From contig CM055094.1 of the NCBI GenBank assembly GCA_029204225.1, positions 14,822,928 to 14,886,927 of the forward strand: 64,000 nt of DNA, written 5' to 3'. The position numbers were made by a program, and so were the translations under genes. Under the pieces are notes generated by a model. That model saw only the letters and a program-made list of their open reading frames with translations. It searched no databases and was not told the origin of the DNA. The stretch's first letter is position 1. The number at the start of each line of letters is the position of its first letter. Positions 1 to 10,958 of this stretch are shown here, piece after piece. This DNA comes from Diphasiastrum complanatum (lineage: Eukaryota; Streptophyta; Lycopodiopsida; Lycopodiales; Lycopodiaceae).

Positions 1-352
1 CAGACTCTTCGCGATGCATCTTGATATGAGTAATTTGAATGAACGGGCTCTGAGTCAGTTTGGATGGTTTGAAATGCTTGATGAGAGCGTTCTTGAGGGT
101 GGTCCAAGAAGCAAGATCAGGAGCTTCGAGATTCAAGTACCACTCCTTGGCGATGCCATAGAGTACCATGGGAAATAGGCGAAGCTTTTTAGTTTCAGAG
201 GTATCTCCATAAAAATGGCATGCATTATCAAAGTCTTGGAGAAATTGGACTGGGTCAGATTCGCCATCGTACTTTGGTGCATCGATACGTGGAATTCTTC
301 GTTCCATTCGTGGAGGAGTCGGATTAGAAGATTCAGCATAGTTGCGAGACAT
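1..352 (-). CDS. Ty3/gypsy Gag, N-terminal part (Gy1), runs off left edge
   Basis: Reading leftwards from an ATG at 352 the frame stays open to the window edge (117 codons). After a short Pro-rich start (MSRNYAESSNPTPPRM) comes a Retrotrans_gag-type segment with FLQDFDNACHFYGD, the Trp-centred AKEWYLNLEAP and TTLKNALIKHFKP. Gag of this family packages element RNA into particles in the cytoplasm. The start is chosen as the first Met before the gag core. The long leader, PBS and LTR upstream on the same strand agree with a gypsy 5' end. The rest of the element is beyond the window, so whether pol is intact cannot be seen. Confidence 0.85.
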   Translation of the reverse strand, partial: MSRNYAESSNPTPPRMERRIPRIDAPKYDGESDPVQFLQDFDNACHFYGDTSETKKLRLFPMVLYGIAKEWYLNLEAPDLASWTTLKNALIKHFKPSKLTQSPFIQITHIKMHREES

Positions 353-1181
353 GATGCAGAATATAGATGAGCAGGGCAAGACTATACTTGACAAAAAGGG
401 CAGGTTGCTTGCAGAATGGATGTAGGACAGAAATTGGTCTTTCTAATTGTTATAGAATTCGCGGACAGGCTGAGAAATCATGGAGAGACAGATAAATCTA
501 ACTGTAATACTCGCGAATTCTGAAAAAGGTTTCTGAATGTCAGAATAGTGATTTTTTTAGATTTTCGAGAAAAAATTTGGCGTTTCAGAATTCGCGGATA
601 GTACAGGGAAATCGTGCTTTGTGAGGACGAATTCTTAGGTTGGATGGCAAATTCTAACAAAGAGGTTTGATTGGCAGATAGAGAATATAGAGAAAAATGT
701 GATGTTCTGACAGTAAACGGGCAAAATTTGTGAGATAGAAATCGCGGAGCTATTGAAGGACTGATCTTAATGAGATCTAGCCTCAATGAAGTTGGCAAAT
801 TCTAGGACAAAGATTTTGATGAGAAATAAGGGATTTTGATAGTATATCAGGCTGTTTTCTCAAAATCTGATTGTGGTCAGAATTTGTGGAGGTGATAAAA
901 TGAAAGATCAGGGTCTATTAGGGCTGTAGACAGACTGACGAATTATGTTTGGTTGTGAAAAATGTCACTTGGGTCACTTATTTTGAAGAAAATGCCCAAG
1001 TTGACTCTTTTGTTGCTTCCCCCCGGTTTGAGAAGTTGCTTTGCAGCTCATGTAGGACCTGGAGAGACGACGCGTGCTGTTTGTTGGTAGATAGAGGTTT
1101 GCACACAAACAAACATACAACACAGAAGCAAAAAACAAATGAAAAAGGAAAAGAAACTAGGTAGAAAAATACTTAAAAAGT
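353..1181 (-). other. Gy1 untranslated leader
   Basis: About 830 bp between the gypsy PBS and the gag ATG. Only short random frames are present and I recognise no protein. Leaders of this length are normal in plant gypsy elements. Confidence 0.55.
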
Positions 1182-1194
1182 GGCAACGACGCCA
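1182..1194 (-). other. Gy1 primer binding site
   Basis: On the minus strand the bases next to the LTR read TGGCGTCGTTGCC. This is one mismatch from TGGCGCCGTTGCC, the start of a PBS common in plant gypsy elements (tRNA-Asp type, from memory). It lies one base from the LTR end at 1196. Confidence 0.65.
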
Positions 1195-1195
1195 A

Positions 1196-2001
1196 TGTTG
1201 CAAATATTTCTAGTGTGTGCGATGGCCAGATCTACTTACAGGTGTAGTATAGGGATGTAGAGATTCATCCACTTTCTAAGTTTCTACCAAGGTTCAAACA
1301 GAAATGTGAAACTAAGAAGTAATGACGGAAGCACTAAGGCTTACCCAACTAGTGCTCAAAACGGAAATGAAACTATCTAAGGTGACAAAATCCAAACCCT
1401 TGCTAAGGCTTACCCAACTAGCAAGGCGTTTAATCTAAATTCTACTTAACACCCAAAGGGTAATAAAATAATATTGTGGCTGATATTAAGCAAATAATCA
1501 ATAAAGAACATGCCACAATAAACCGATGAAAAGGAGGCAGGAGGAGACCATAGCACCTTCCCTCAAGCTATGCACCTTTCCAAAGAGAACACAAATGACA
1601 TAGAATGATAATTCTCCAAAATAGAGAGCAAGATAGCTTAATCTCAAAAGTGTTGGTTACAATGCAAATACCTCTCCTTTTATGGCAAGGAGGGTCTTTC
1701 ATAAGTGTCTACTAACTTATGGGACTAATCTGTTTCTAGCTTTTCAAGAACTCCTTACTTAGGAATTAGAACTTCAAATTTCTTAACTTAGGAAAACTTA
1801 AGATAAAATATTTCTAATCTTAAGTTTCTTAAGTCTAAGTTCTAAATCTAAGTTTAAGCTATTTTATTATTATTTAAGCTTCTACTCACATGCCATGGCT
1901 TGAAGTTTATTGATAGATACTCGTACGTGGTCTTACAAAACACATGCCACAGAGTTTTATTATTTTTTTTTATTTTCTCTGTGTTAGCACAGTTGCTAAC
2001 A
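1196..2001 (-). repeat. Gy1 5' LTR
   Basis: The inner end is fixed by the adjoining PBS. On the + strand the LTR begins TGTTGCAAATATTTC. The outer end is inferred at 2001, where the + strand reads ...GTTGCTAACA and the CopA reverse-transcriptase frame stops being readable. That gives TG...CA ends and about 806 bp. The second LTR lies off the window, so the outer boundary and target duplication are unconfirmed. Confidence 0.55.
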
Positions 2002-2933
2002 CTTGGTGATCTTCTAGTGTGTTGGACCTGGATTGATATTAAATTGACTCAACCTGAAGACTACGTAAGCAATGTCTGGTCGCGTATTGTCTACCAAGTA
2101 CATCAAAGAATCAATAAGCCTTCTGTAAGGCTTATGCTCCATTGCTTGCTCTGTTATGCTTCATCTCTGGGACAATCTTCATTTGTTAGCACTGTGCCAA
2201 GAACCATTGAAGGATTTACTCCCTTGCAATTTGTCATGTCAAAATCATCAATAATATTCTGAATGTATCTTGGTTGGTGTAGATACAATCTCCTAGCTTG
2301 AAGATCTATGTCAATCTGTAAACCCATGTAGAATTTTGCTTCCCCTAGTTCTGATATTTCGAAGTGCCTCAAAATATCTGCCTTCACCTGCTCAATCAGA
2401 TTGTTGCTGGTCCATGATAGGATCAGAGTGTCATCTACATAGACACCGACTATGATGATCTCTCCATTTATGACTTTCACATAAATGTTGTAATCAGCCA
2501 TTAAAGGCTGAAAGCCTAAGGATCTTAATGCGTGATCCTTCTTCTTGTACCACTACCTGACAGATCGTTTCAATCCATAGATGCTTCTATGCATTTTGCA
2601 GGCATAGTCAGCAAGTGACTCGTAGGTAAAACCTAGTGGTTGGTCCATGTAGACCACTTCTTTCAGCTCTCCATGCAAAAAGGCTGTCTTCTCGTCTACA
2701 ATGTGGATCTTCATATCATAGGCAGCTGCGTATGCAAATAATATGTGTAGAGACGTGTGCTTCACAACAGGAGAGAATGTCTTTGTATAATCAATGCCAT
2801 ACCTATGTGAAAAGCCCTTTGCAACTAGCTTGGCTTTTATCTCAGTACATTGCCGTCTGGTCCATACTTGTGCTTGTAGACCCACTTACATTTGACAGTC
2901 TTGATGTTGACTGGTAGTGGCTCAAGAGTCCAT
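2002..2933 (-). pseudogene. CopA reverse transcriptase (3' portion of CopA), broken
   Basis: Ty1/copia reverse transcriptase fragment on the minus strand. Visible motifs in order: VKCKWVYKHKYGPDG near 2890, KAKLVAKGFSHRYGIDYTKTFSPVVKHT, DEKTAFLHGEL, IYGLKRSV, the catalytic VYVDDTLIL, then RRLIDSLMYLVDNTRPDIAYVV towards RNase H. It is dead: a frameshift lies just upstream of the KAKLVAKGF motif, an in-frame TAG is at 2553-2555, a second stop and frame change are near 2150, and a TAG replaces a Trp codon near 2020. It is the continuation of the frame that ends at 13201; CopB separates the two halves. At 2001 Gy1 interrupts it before RNase H. Confidence 0.8.
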
Positions 2934-3622
2934 TTGAAGGTACAGTACTAAGGACCATAAATGAATCTTTGAATGATCCACAAGGTTGATTGTGTGCTTC
3001 ATTAACAATCTATTAAATATTGGTCAACCAAAAACAAGATCTAGTTTAGCAGCTTGATAGAAAACAACTAGAGATAATCAAAGCATTGATCATAAACTGA
3101 AATCCGACTTCACACGTGTGAAAATGAGGCTACTGTATGGCTATAGACAGAGATTAATGTGTGCCAAAGCTGGGTTTCATTGGAATCAATCACTATCATC
3201 ATACAATGAGAGAAAATCCGAGTTTCTCCTTGAGGCTCCAAAAAGTTTCTATCTTCTCACTATGGAGAATGGAAATACATAGTAAAAGACACTTCCTTTG
3301 CAAAGTTAGGTGAAAATCCAGCATGTAATAAGGAAGTAGACTCACCTTTCTTGCCCTAAAGTGAAAACCCTAGCCTAGATCCAAGAGTCATGCTTGGTAG
3401 GTGCATGGTAGGTACAAATCTCATCATAAATCAAGGTCTAGATCCTACAAAGTAGGAATCACTACCAAATGGACACAACCACTCCTCTTGACTTGTGTTA
3501 ACCTACATTAGGTGTGTATTGACAAGTGACACTTTGGCCATTCAAGTGACTAACAAAAAAATATTGACAAAATATACAATATTCTACATGGCTAGATTTG
3601 CCAATGTAGGCAATTTTTCACA
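2934..3622 (-). repeat. CopB 3' LTR
   Basis: Matches 12540-13200 along its length, from TTGAAGGTACAGTACTAAGG to GTAGGCAATTTTTCACA. It has a 20-30 bp extra segment near 3530-3560 absent from the other copy. It carries TTCACACGTGTGAA at 3109-3122. Confidence 0.8.
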
Positions 3623-3635
3623 CTCCTCTTCAAAT
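3623..3635 (-). other. CopB polypurine tract
   Basis: On the minus strand TTTGAAGAGGAG directly precedes the LTR start TGTGAAAAATTG, the expected primer position for plus-strand synthesis. Confidence 0.7.
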
Positions 3636-5040
3636 CTAGCCTTGGAAACAACAATACTTTTATCAATCACTCCAATTGAAGATCTAAGCTTGACAAATGA
3701 ATCTTTAGGTAAATGTCTAGTAAACAAATCAGCCAAGCAACTTGATGATGGCACGTGTTGGAGCTTGATCTCTTTGGCTTGCACTTCCTCCCTCACGAAA
3801 TGATGAGCAATCTCGATGTGTTTGCTCCTTGCATGGAATGTAGGATTAGTTGCAAGTGATTAGGCTGACTGGTTGTCACAATAGATGATAGGTATCTCCT
3901 CCTCCATGACATGAAGCTCCACCAATAGCCTTTTGAGCCACAAGACCTCCTTGCATGTTGATGTCAAGGCCTTGTACTCGGATTCTGTGGAAGATAAGGA
4001 GATGGTATCTTGATTTTTGGAAAGCCATGATACTACTCCATCACATAGAAAGGTGGAAAAAGCACTTGTTGATCTTCTATCCACTTTGTCACCTAAAAAA
4101 TCCGAGTCACTATAGGCTCTTAAGCCAAGATTAGTCCCTCTAACAAAATGCCAAAATTCTTAGTAGATGAAATGTATCTAAGAACTCTTTCGGCCATCTT
4201 CCAATGTGAAACTAGAGGAATCTGCATGAATTGGATTAACTTTCCAACACTATAACTAAGATCAGGTCTAGTTATAGCTAAATAAATCAAAGAGCCAATA
4301 AGGCTTCTATATAATGTGAGGTCCTCAAAGGATGCTTCATCACCATCAATAGATGATTTTACATGTTGCTCCATTGGTGTCTCAATGCCTTTACAATGCT
4401 TCATTCCAAATCTATCTAGGATGGATGTAGCATATTTAGATTGACAAATAAAGCTAAAATCACATCCTCTGGTAACCTCTATTCCAACAATGAAGCTTAA
4501 TAAGCCGAGATCTACCATCTTAAACTCTTTTGTCGAAGCAATTTTACATCTCTAATTCCATCTAGATCATTACCACTCAAGATAATGTCATCTACATACA
4601 AAACAAGAATAATGACCTTACCATCATGAAATTTTATGTACAATGATGGATCATAAGCACTCATTACAAAATTGATGGAGATGAGAAAAGAGTTTAGCCT
4701 AGAGTACCATGATCTAGGTGCTTGTTTGAGTCCATAAAGGCTCTTCTTCAAGAAACACACCTTTCCTTCATGCTTTGCCTTGGTGAAGCCCTCGGGTTGC
4801 CTCATGTAGATCTCTTCCTCCAAATACCCATTAAGGAAAGCATTTGTTAAATCAAGTTGGAATAGCTCCCAATTGAAGGTTGTAGCAAAACCAATGATCA
4901 ACCTCATAGTAACAAGCTTAGCCACGAGAGCAAAAGTCTCATCATAATCAATGTCTTTGGTTTGTAAAAAACCTTTGGCGACAAGCCTAGATTTATGCTT
5001 ACTTATTGATCCATCTTGATTATACTTCAATATGAACACT
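3623..5040 (-). pseudogene. CopB reverse transcriptase and RNase H, broken
   Basis: Minus-strand Ty1/copia RT-RNase H. From 5039 downwards: KHKSRLVAKGFLQTKDIDYDETF, LTNAFLNGYLEEEIYMRQPEGF, LYGLKQAPRSWYSRL and the catalytic LYVDDIILSG. After a frameshift near 4515 come MKHCKGIETPM and RSLIGSLIYLAITRPDLSYSVG, and after another near 4100 the RNase H part with STSAFSTFLCDGVVSW, STESEYKAL and YCDNQSA. A stop near 3860 separates the last piece, KEIKLQHVPSSSCLADLFTRHLP, which runs into the LTR. The YVDD box is intact but at least three breaks make it non-functional. Its N-terminus is joined to truncated integrase around the CopC insertion. Confidence 0.85.
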
Positions 5041-5387
5041 ATCGTAAAGTGGTATGTAGAAGATAGTTCTAGCTCAAAAAGAAACGAATGAAAATAATTC
5101 GTGTGTCTAAAAAGAAAACCTTTCGTGCATGGCGGAATAAACTATCTTCATCTTTCCAATGCATGACTACGCCTATCAATTTCAAACAAGACAATAGTGA
5201 TAGAAATCACGTTTGAACTTATAGTAACTAACTTTGAAATCGTCAGTACTATAGTGATTACGTAACCAAACAATTAAGCATTGAATATTATCAGACAAGT
5301 CGTGAAGAAATACATAAACGCATACATTCTGAGACAAAACTAAATGCAATAAAGAATAGTGTTGATTCAAAATAAAATAGAAGTAAA

Positions 5388-6069
5388 TGTAAAAATTATA
5401 GCAAATAAGGATCCTAAAACACTTGAAATGATGAGGGAAACAATAGATTATGATTTCATAAGATTAGCACAAGTTGAACCATCAAAATCCATCAAAAATC
5501 TATGCTTGAACCTCACTAAATAGCCCAAATCCTTGAAGAAGGCTTCACACGTGTGAAAGTACGGCCTCCCACAGTCTGAGTACTGTACACCAGACCTACA
5601 TTCAATCCTATAATCATTAGTAATCACAAGTACTCAAACAATTATGAACATAGAGAGCAATTGCACCATTATGAGAGAAAAAACATGAAATTGCTTGATT
5701 GATTTTGGTGAGATATCATCACCTATATATACATGATCCATCACGGTTTTGGGCAGGTATGAGTAGCCCTAAACCTAGCCCTAATGCTAATTTTGGTGGA
5801 TCTTTCATCCCTACCAAGTTAGGGTTGGAATCTTGGAGATCCCTCAACAATGCAAAAATTACCAAAAATAGCTCCTATTTTCTCTCCCTTGTATCTAAGC
5901 ATAATTTGGACTCATTCCAAAGGTTCTAACACTTAGGTCTACTTGAGAACATCCTTATGAATGGAATCCTATGCTATTTGGCACGTGTGACAAGCCACAT
6001 CATGACCATCTAACTATTTACAAGTCATATGACCAAAACTAGTCAAGCTAGAATTGTGAATTTTTAACA
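5388..6069 (-). mobile_element. Solo copia-type LTR inside the CopC LTR
   Basis: 682 bp starting TGTAAAAATTATAGC and ending GAATTTTTAACA, flanked on both sides by GTAAA (5383-5387 and 6070-6074). The other CopC LTR reads straight through this site, which confirms the insertion. No coding sequence. It contains TTCACACGTGTGAA at 5544-5557 and a TATATATA run near 5725. Orientation is inferred from the order of these motifs compared with the CopB LTR. Solo LTRs arise by recombination between the two LTRs of one element. Confidence 0.85.
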
Positions 6070-6240
6070 GTAAATGAGTACAATTAGTTGTGGATTGAAG
6101 CCGTGTACTCTATGCTATCTTTGAGCAGCTAAAAATGAAAGTCTGAATTAATGCGCAATGCTGATGAGTAGTAGCGCAATAGCAATCTCTAAAACAACTC
6201 TAAGAAGTGAGCTAGAATGCTTAGGAGTGTTCAAGCTCAC

Positions 6241-6244
<4 letters not shown>

Positions 6245-6289
<45 letters not shown>
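6245..6289. repeat. (GA)n microsatellite in CopC LTR
   Basis: Uninterrupted GA repeat of about 45 bp, expanded compared with the sister LTR. Confidence 0.95.
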
Positions 6290-6291
<2 letters not shown>

Positions 6292-6918
6292 AACTATTCA
6301 AAACGCTTCTGATAATTTTGATTTTCAATGAATTAATCTGTATGAATATGAACATCTATTGATACTAAGAAATTAGGTCATCAATTACGATCGCCAGTTG
6401 GCTGTTGATCCGCTGGCATCCATCCGGTCCTTGTCATTGATTGTTGATAAGCAGTGAAATTGGTCGTAAACGTTCTGTCTGCATAAATGAACCAAAACTG
6501 TAGCTCTGCAGAATTGAACTAAAACAGCCACAGGCGACACTTTCGAGGTTTTTGCAAAAAAGTGAAAAAGACGAAGGTGCCCTTAAATCTCATTTAGGGT
6601 TGCCCCACACTTTGCCAGAGTCATTTCCTTAACATTTGAGGCTCTTTGGGAAAAGCAAAAAATGTGACTCTGCATATTTGCACAAGATTCCTGGCAGGCA
6701 AAAAATGCGAAAAAGACGAGACTGCATTTTTTCACGAGATTTTTGTCAAGTGAAAAATGCGACACTGTCGTCAACTCCATGTAATTTTGCAGACTGTATA
6801 AAAATATTTGTAATTCTGCAAATTGTGTAAACACACAGGAAAATCTGCAGAACTGGATAAACAATGGATGAAGATTGAAACCGATTAGATGATTGGTAAG
6901 AAGGAGAATAATCCAACA

Positions 6919-6930
6919 CTCCCCCTTAAT
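6919..6930 (-). other. CopC polypurine tract
   Basis: Minus strand reads TTAAGGGGGAG immediately before the LTR start TGTTGGATTATTC. Confidence 0.75.
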
Positions 6931-7023
6931 CTGAATTCTTGAATGCCTTGACCTTCAAACTTAGTTCTACACAGAATATTCTATGTGACTCCAAACTTAA
7001 TGCTTTAGTAAAAACATCTGCTA

Positions 7024-8145
7024 TCATGTCTTGCGTTCTATAGTACTACAATCTGACCTCTTCATTGAGAACTTTGCTTCTGACAAAATGATATCACAAA
7101 ATAATGTCGTCAGGGCATATTGATTCAGACCAATATCTGAGAGTAAGTTTCTGAACCAAATTGTTTTCTTTGTAGCTTGAGAGGCTGTGATATACTCTAA
7201 TTCAGTGGAAGATAGAGCTATCAAAGATTGCTTGCGACTGTTCCAGGAAATTGGACCATTGTTGAGGAAGAATATAAATCCGAAGTAGATCTACGAGTGT
7301 CTACATCTTCTGCCCAACTTGCATCTGTGTAACCACTGAGATAATTGAGTTTGTCGTTGCCGACTGCTCCATAACAAATGCAAAAGTCCATAGTAGCTCA
7401 AAGATATCTCATGACTCCGATAAGAGCCTTCCAATGTGTTATACTAGGATTAATCATAAACTGACTGAGAGAGCTAACTTCAAAAGCTATATCTGGCTTG
7501 GTACAGATCATTGCGACATAAGAGATCCTATAATAGAATGCTAAGGATGCTCACACATCTGCTGCTTCTCATGAATTGTTTGGGGACACTAGTCCTTTGA
7601 CAATTTGAGTCATGGTTCCATCGGTGAGAGAGCTAACTTGCAATTGATCATATTATATTTGACTAAAATGTTGTAGATGTACCTCTGTTGTGTAATGTAG
7701 ATCAACTTCTGTTTTCTGTCTATGTGGATTTGTATACCAAGGCAGAAATGGGCTTCGCCCAAATCGGTCATGTCGAATTCAGAAGATAGCATTGTGCCTT
7801 TCTTTTGTTGATGCTTCCATCTGCGTTGTACTTGACTTTGAAAATCCATTTGCAATCAACTATGTTTCTACTAGCAAGTAATTTGACAATTGTCCACATT
7901 TGGTTCTTGATAAGAGATGAATACTCTTTATCCATAGCTTCTTTCTAGAGATCTGAGTCAAGCTGACTGAGTGCCTCTTGGATAGACGTCGGTTTTTGAA
8001 CAAGATATGTTGCAGACTCGTCAATATACCGGTTAGGTAGTCTGCTAGTCCTTGAAGATCTTCTGGGTAATACAAGAAGTAGATCGTTTCTATCATACTA
8101 TATTTGCTGAACTACAACATCGTCATCTTTTGATCCACCATTCAT
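7024..8145 (-). pseudogene. CopC linker, collapsed RT and RNase H remnants
   Basis: Minus-strand remnants in order. Near 8090-7870 is a degraded linker and RT start with several stops and frame changes. At 7855-7610 the frame holds DLGEAHFCLGIQIHIDRKQKL and YNMINCKLALSPMEP, the C-terminal part of copia RT. The part that should hold the YVDD box is missing between 7855 and about 7800. At 7224-7024 RNase H residues IALSSTELEYITASQATKKTIWFRNLL are visible. About 400 bp between these pieces (7230-7600) resembles degraded RNase H sequence with stops. No activity is possible. Confidence 0.7.
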
Positions 8146-8690
8146 TCATTGTTCATCGAAAATAGAAGAGCTTGGTCCTTCAATGGGAATAGTCGTCTTC
8201 AAAACTGGAAAGTTCAAAGCGTCAGGAGAATCTGATAGGTCGGCTACATGGGAACTGCCCTTTCCTTGGAGGTCTTGAAACTGATGTTCGATGAAGATGA
8301 CATCCCAACTAGTGGATATCTTCAACTCGATGGGATCAAACAACTTGTAGGCTTGATATGAAATAGTGTAGCTGATGAAAACACACTTGATACTCTGGAA
8401 GTTGAGCTTCTTCCTGAGATCACGAGGTATCTGCGCAAAAGCAGTACATCCAAAAACTCGTAAGTTTGATAAAGAAGGTTTAGTATATGTCCAAACTTTG
8501 AATGGTGTTTTGTTTGAGAGGCCTTTAGTAGAACATCTGTTCTGAATATAGGTTGTTGTTGAAACAGCTTCAGTCCAGAAGGACTTCGGAAGTGTCGCAT
8601 GTGATAACATGCAGTTTGTCGATTCAACTAAGGTTCTATTCTTTTTCTCTGCAAGACCATTTGACTGAGGCAAATAGGAAGTGATGTATT
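8146..8690 (-). pseudogene. CopC integrase C-terminal half
   Basis: The minus-strand frame begins near 8690 with YITSYLPQSNGLAEKKNRTL, which includes the last catalytic Glu of the DDE core (GLAE). It continues through FWTEAVSTTTYIQNR, VWTYTKPSLSNLRVFGCTAF and the GKG-rich linker to 8146. The first two catalytic Asp residues and the zinc-binding region are absent because the deletion joins gag to this point. The remaining frame is open for about 175 codons. Confidence 0.8.
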
Positions 8691-8846
8691 GTCACTGTCG
8701 TCCTCTTTAGGTTTTACTTCTATACCTATAACAACATCCCATAATTTGTTGGCAATTAGCAAGGTCTTCATCTTAAATTTCCACAAATAATAATTGGATC
8801 CATTCAGCTTATCTGTGATAAGACTGGCTTTACTTTGAGAATCCAT
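8691..8846 (-). pseudogene. CopC gag start, fused to integrase by deletion
   Basis: ATG at 8846 followed by SLITDKLNGSNYYLWKFKMKTLL, the conserved start of copia Gag (Trp-rich UBN2-type region). The family match stops after about 50 residues at KPKEDDSD, where the integrase sequence begins in another frame. Confidence 0.8.
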
Positions 8847-9082
8847 CTAGAACTTAGTCTTTCGATTGTATCGATGATGCTAAGATGTGGTAATGCCAAC
8901 AGTAAGAAATCAATTCTCTGAAACTGAAAGGTTAAAAAGAACTGATGAGTATGATATCAATTTGATATCGCAAAAGATATGAAGTATTAGAGCTTTCGTT
9001 CAGATTCTTGGTTCAAAATTTTTGGTACTTAGTGGAAGCATCAATATCCACATTGTCCAAAACTTTCTAGCAAGCCTCTATA

Positions 9083-10189
9083 CTAACTCGAAAAAAAATG
9101 AATGAAAATAATTCATGTGTCTAAAAAGAAAACCTTTTGTGCATGGCGAAATAAACTATCTTCATCTTTCCAATGCATGACTACGCCTATCAATTTTAAA
9201 CAAGACAATAGTGATAGAAATTATGTTTGAGCTCATAGTAACTAACTTTGAAATCGTCAGTACTATAATGATTACGTAACCAAACAATGAAGCATTGAAG
9301 ATTATCAGACAAATAATTAGTCATAAAGAAATACAGAAACGCATACATTCTGAGACAAAACTGAATGTAATAAAGAATAGTATTGATTCAAAATGAAACA
9401 TAAGTGAATGAGTACAATAAGTTGCGGATTGAAGCCATGTACTCTATGCTATCTCTGAGCGACTAAAAATGAAAGTCTGAATTAATGCTCAATGCTGATG
9501 AGCAATAGCGCAATAGCAATCTCTAAAACAACTCTAAGAAGTGAGCTAGAATGCTTAGGAGTGTTCAAGCTCGCAGGCTCGAGAGAGAGAGCTAACTATT
9601 CAAAACGCTTCAGATAATTTTGAATTTCAATAAATTAATCTGTATGAATATGAACATCTATTGATACTAAGAATTTAAGTCGTCAATTGCGATCGCCAGT
9701 TGGCTGGTGATTCGCTGGCATCCATCCGGTCCTTGTCATTGATTGTTGATAAGTGGTGAAATTGGCCGTAAACGTTCTATCTGCATAAATGAACCAAAAT
9801 TGTAGCTCTGCAAAAATGAACTAAAATAGCCACAAACGACACTGTCGGGTTTTTCGCAAAAAAGCGAAAAAGGCGAAGGTGCCCTTAAAACTCATTTAGG
9901 GTTGCCCCACACTTTGCCAGAGTCATTTCCTTAACATTTGAGGCTCTTTGGAAAAAGCGAAAAATGCGACTGCATATTTGCACGAGATTCTTGACGGGCG
10001 AAAAATGAGAAAAAGGTGACATTGCTTTTTTTCACGAGATTTTTGTCAGGCAAAAAATTGCGACACTGTCGTAAACTCCGTGTAATTCTGCAGACTGTTA
10101 AACACACAAAAAAATCCGTAAAACTGGATAAACAATGGATGAAAATTAAAACCGATTAGACAATTGGTAAGAAGAAGAATAATCCAACA
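9083..10189 (-). repeat. CopC 5' LTR
   Basis: Matches the 5071-6918 block without the solo LTR. It ends AATAATCCAACA at 10189. The inner end near 9083 is set only by loss of similarity; 8847-9082 looks like leader with no recognisable PBS. Confidence 0.7.
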
Positions 10190-10958
10190 AACACCCACAA
10201 ATACATTAATAATCCAAGAGATACATTAATCTTGGTACTAAGTTGATTTTCTACCAAAGTCTTGAAATTTACAAAAGAATCAATCACCATTGATTTGCTA
10301 GACAAGAGGTACAATATCTAGAATAATCATCAATGAAGATTACATAATACTTGGCACCACCATTAGACTCATGTGAAAAGCTATGAACATCCGAATGGAT
10401 GAGTTCAAGATGAGAGCTTGATCTTGATGTAGATCTTGAGAAGGGTAGTTTGTGAGCCTTTGAGAGGCTACATGCTTCACATATCTTCCCACACTTTGAC
10501 AAATGCTTGGGGAGGCCGAGTGCAAGCTTCTTTGCACACATAGATTCCATGGCTTTGAAGTTGGGGTGGCCCAACCTTTTGTGCCATAGTTCCACCTTTG
10601 ATATCTCCACCTTTGCCAAGTTAACACTCTCCACTGCAATATTAGCATCAAGCTTAAACAATCTACCTTGCTTAAAGCCTTTGGCTATACATTCATCATT
10701 TCTAAGGATGGAGCAAACTCCATGCTTAAATTGTACATCAAGGCCATTATCCATTAATTGACCAACACTAAGCAGATTCCTAGTTAACTTAGGAACATAA
10801 AGAACATTCTCAAGATTCATCCTTTTGGATGATCCAACATAAAATGGAATGGTTCCTATTCCACTTATCTTACATTTTTGACTACTTGTAGTATAGATTG
10901 ATCTATGTACATCATTGTAAGAAAGTAAAGTGGAAAAAATGTCCTTTTGATGTGTCAC
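10190..10958 (-). pseudogene. CopB protease remainder, pre-integrase and integrase N-terminal part
   Basis: The minus-strand frame from 10958 gives the end of protease (GIGTIPFYVGS, LENVLYVPKLTRNLLSVGQ), then the zinc-binding region of integrase with WHKRLGHPNFKAM and CEACSLSKAHKLPF (His2Cys2 visible). The first catalytic Asp is in LIHSDVHSF, followed by YYVIFIDDYSRY. A frameshift near 10330 follows. The sequence then reads KTLVENQLSTKI before jumping directly to the RT start at the CopC insertion point, so the second Asp and the Glu are lost. Confidence 0.8.

Larger units (their letters stand above)
5041..6918 (-). repeat. CopC 3' LTR, interrupted by a solo LTR
   Basis: Ends ...GAATAATCCAACA at 6918 next to a PPT. 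Clear match to 9083-10189 from about 5071 (AGCTCAAAAAGAAACGAATG) to 6918, apart from the solo LTR at 5388-6069. A GA tract at 6245-6289 is much longer than the short GAGAGAGAG at the matching place in the other copy. The outer 30 bp do not match the other copy and lack the expected TG. Confidence 0.75.
5041..10189 (-). mobile_element. CopC, internally deleted Ty1/copia element inside CopB
   Basis: Two long similar blocks (5041-6918 and about 9083-10189) flank about 2.1 kb of collapsed coding sequence on the minus strand. Flanks read ACACT (5036-5040) and ACACC (10190-10194), a likely 5-bp target duplication with one mismatch. Inside, the start of gag is joined to the C-terminal half of integrase, and the RT start is joined to the RT end, so protease, the IN core and the RT catalytic core are gone. 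No PBS was found. Confidence 0.75.

Noticed and set aside
1900-2262. 120-codon + strand frame
   Set aside because: Antisense to CopA reverse transcriptase and crossing the Gy1 LTR boundary; a shadow frame.
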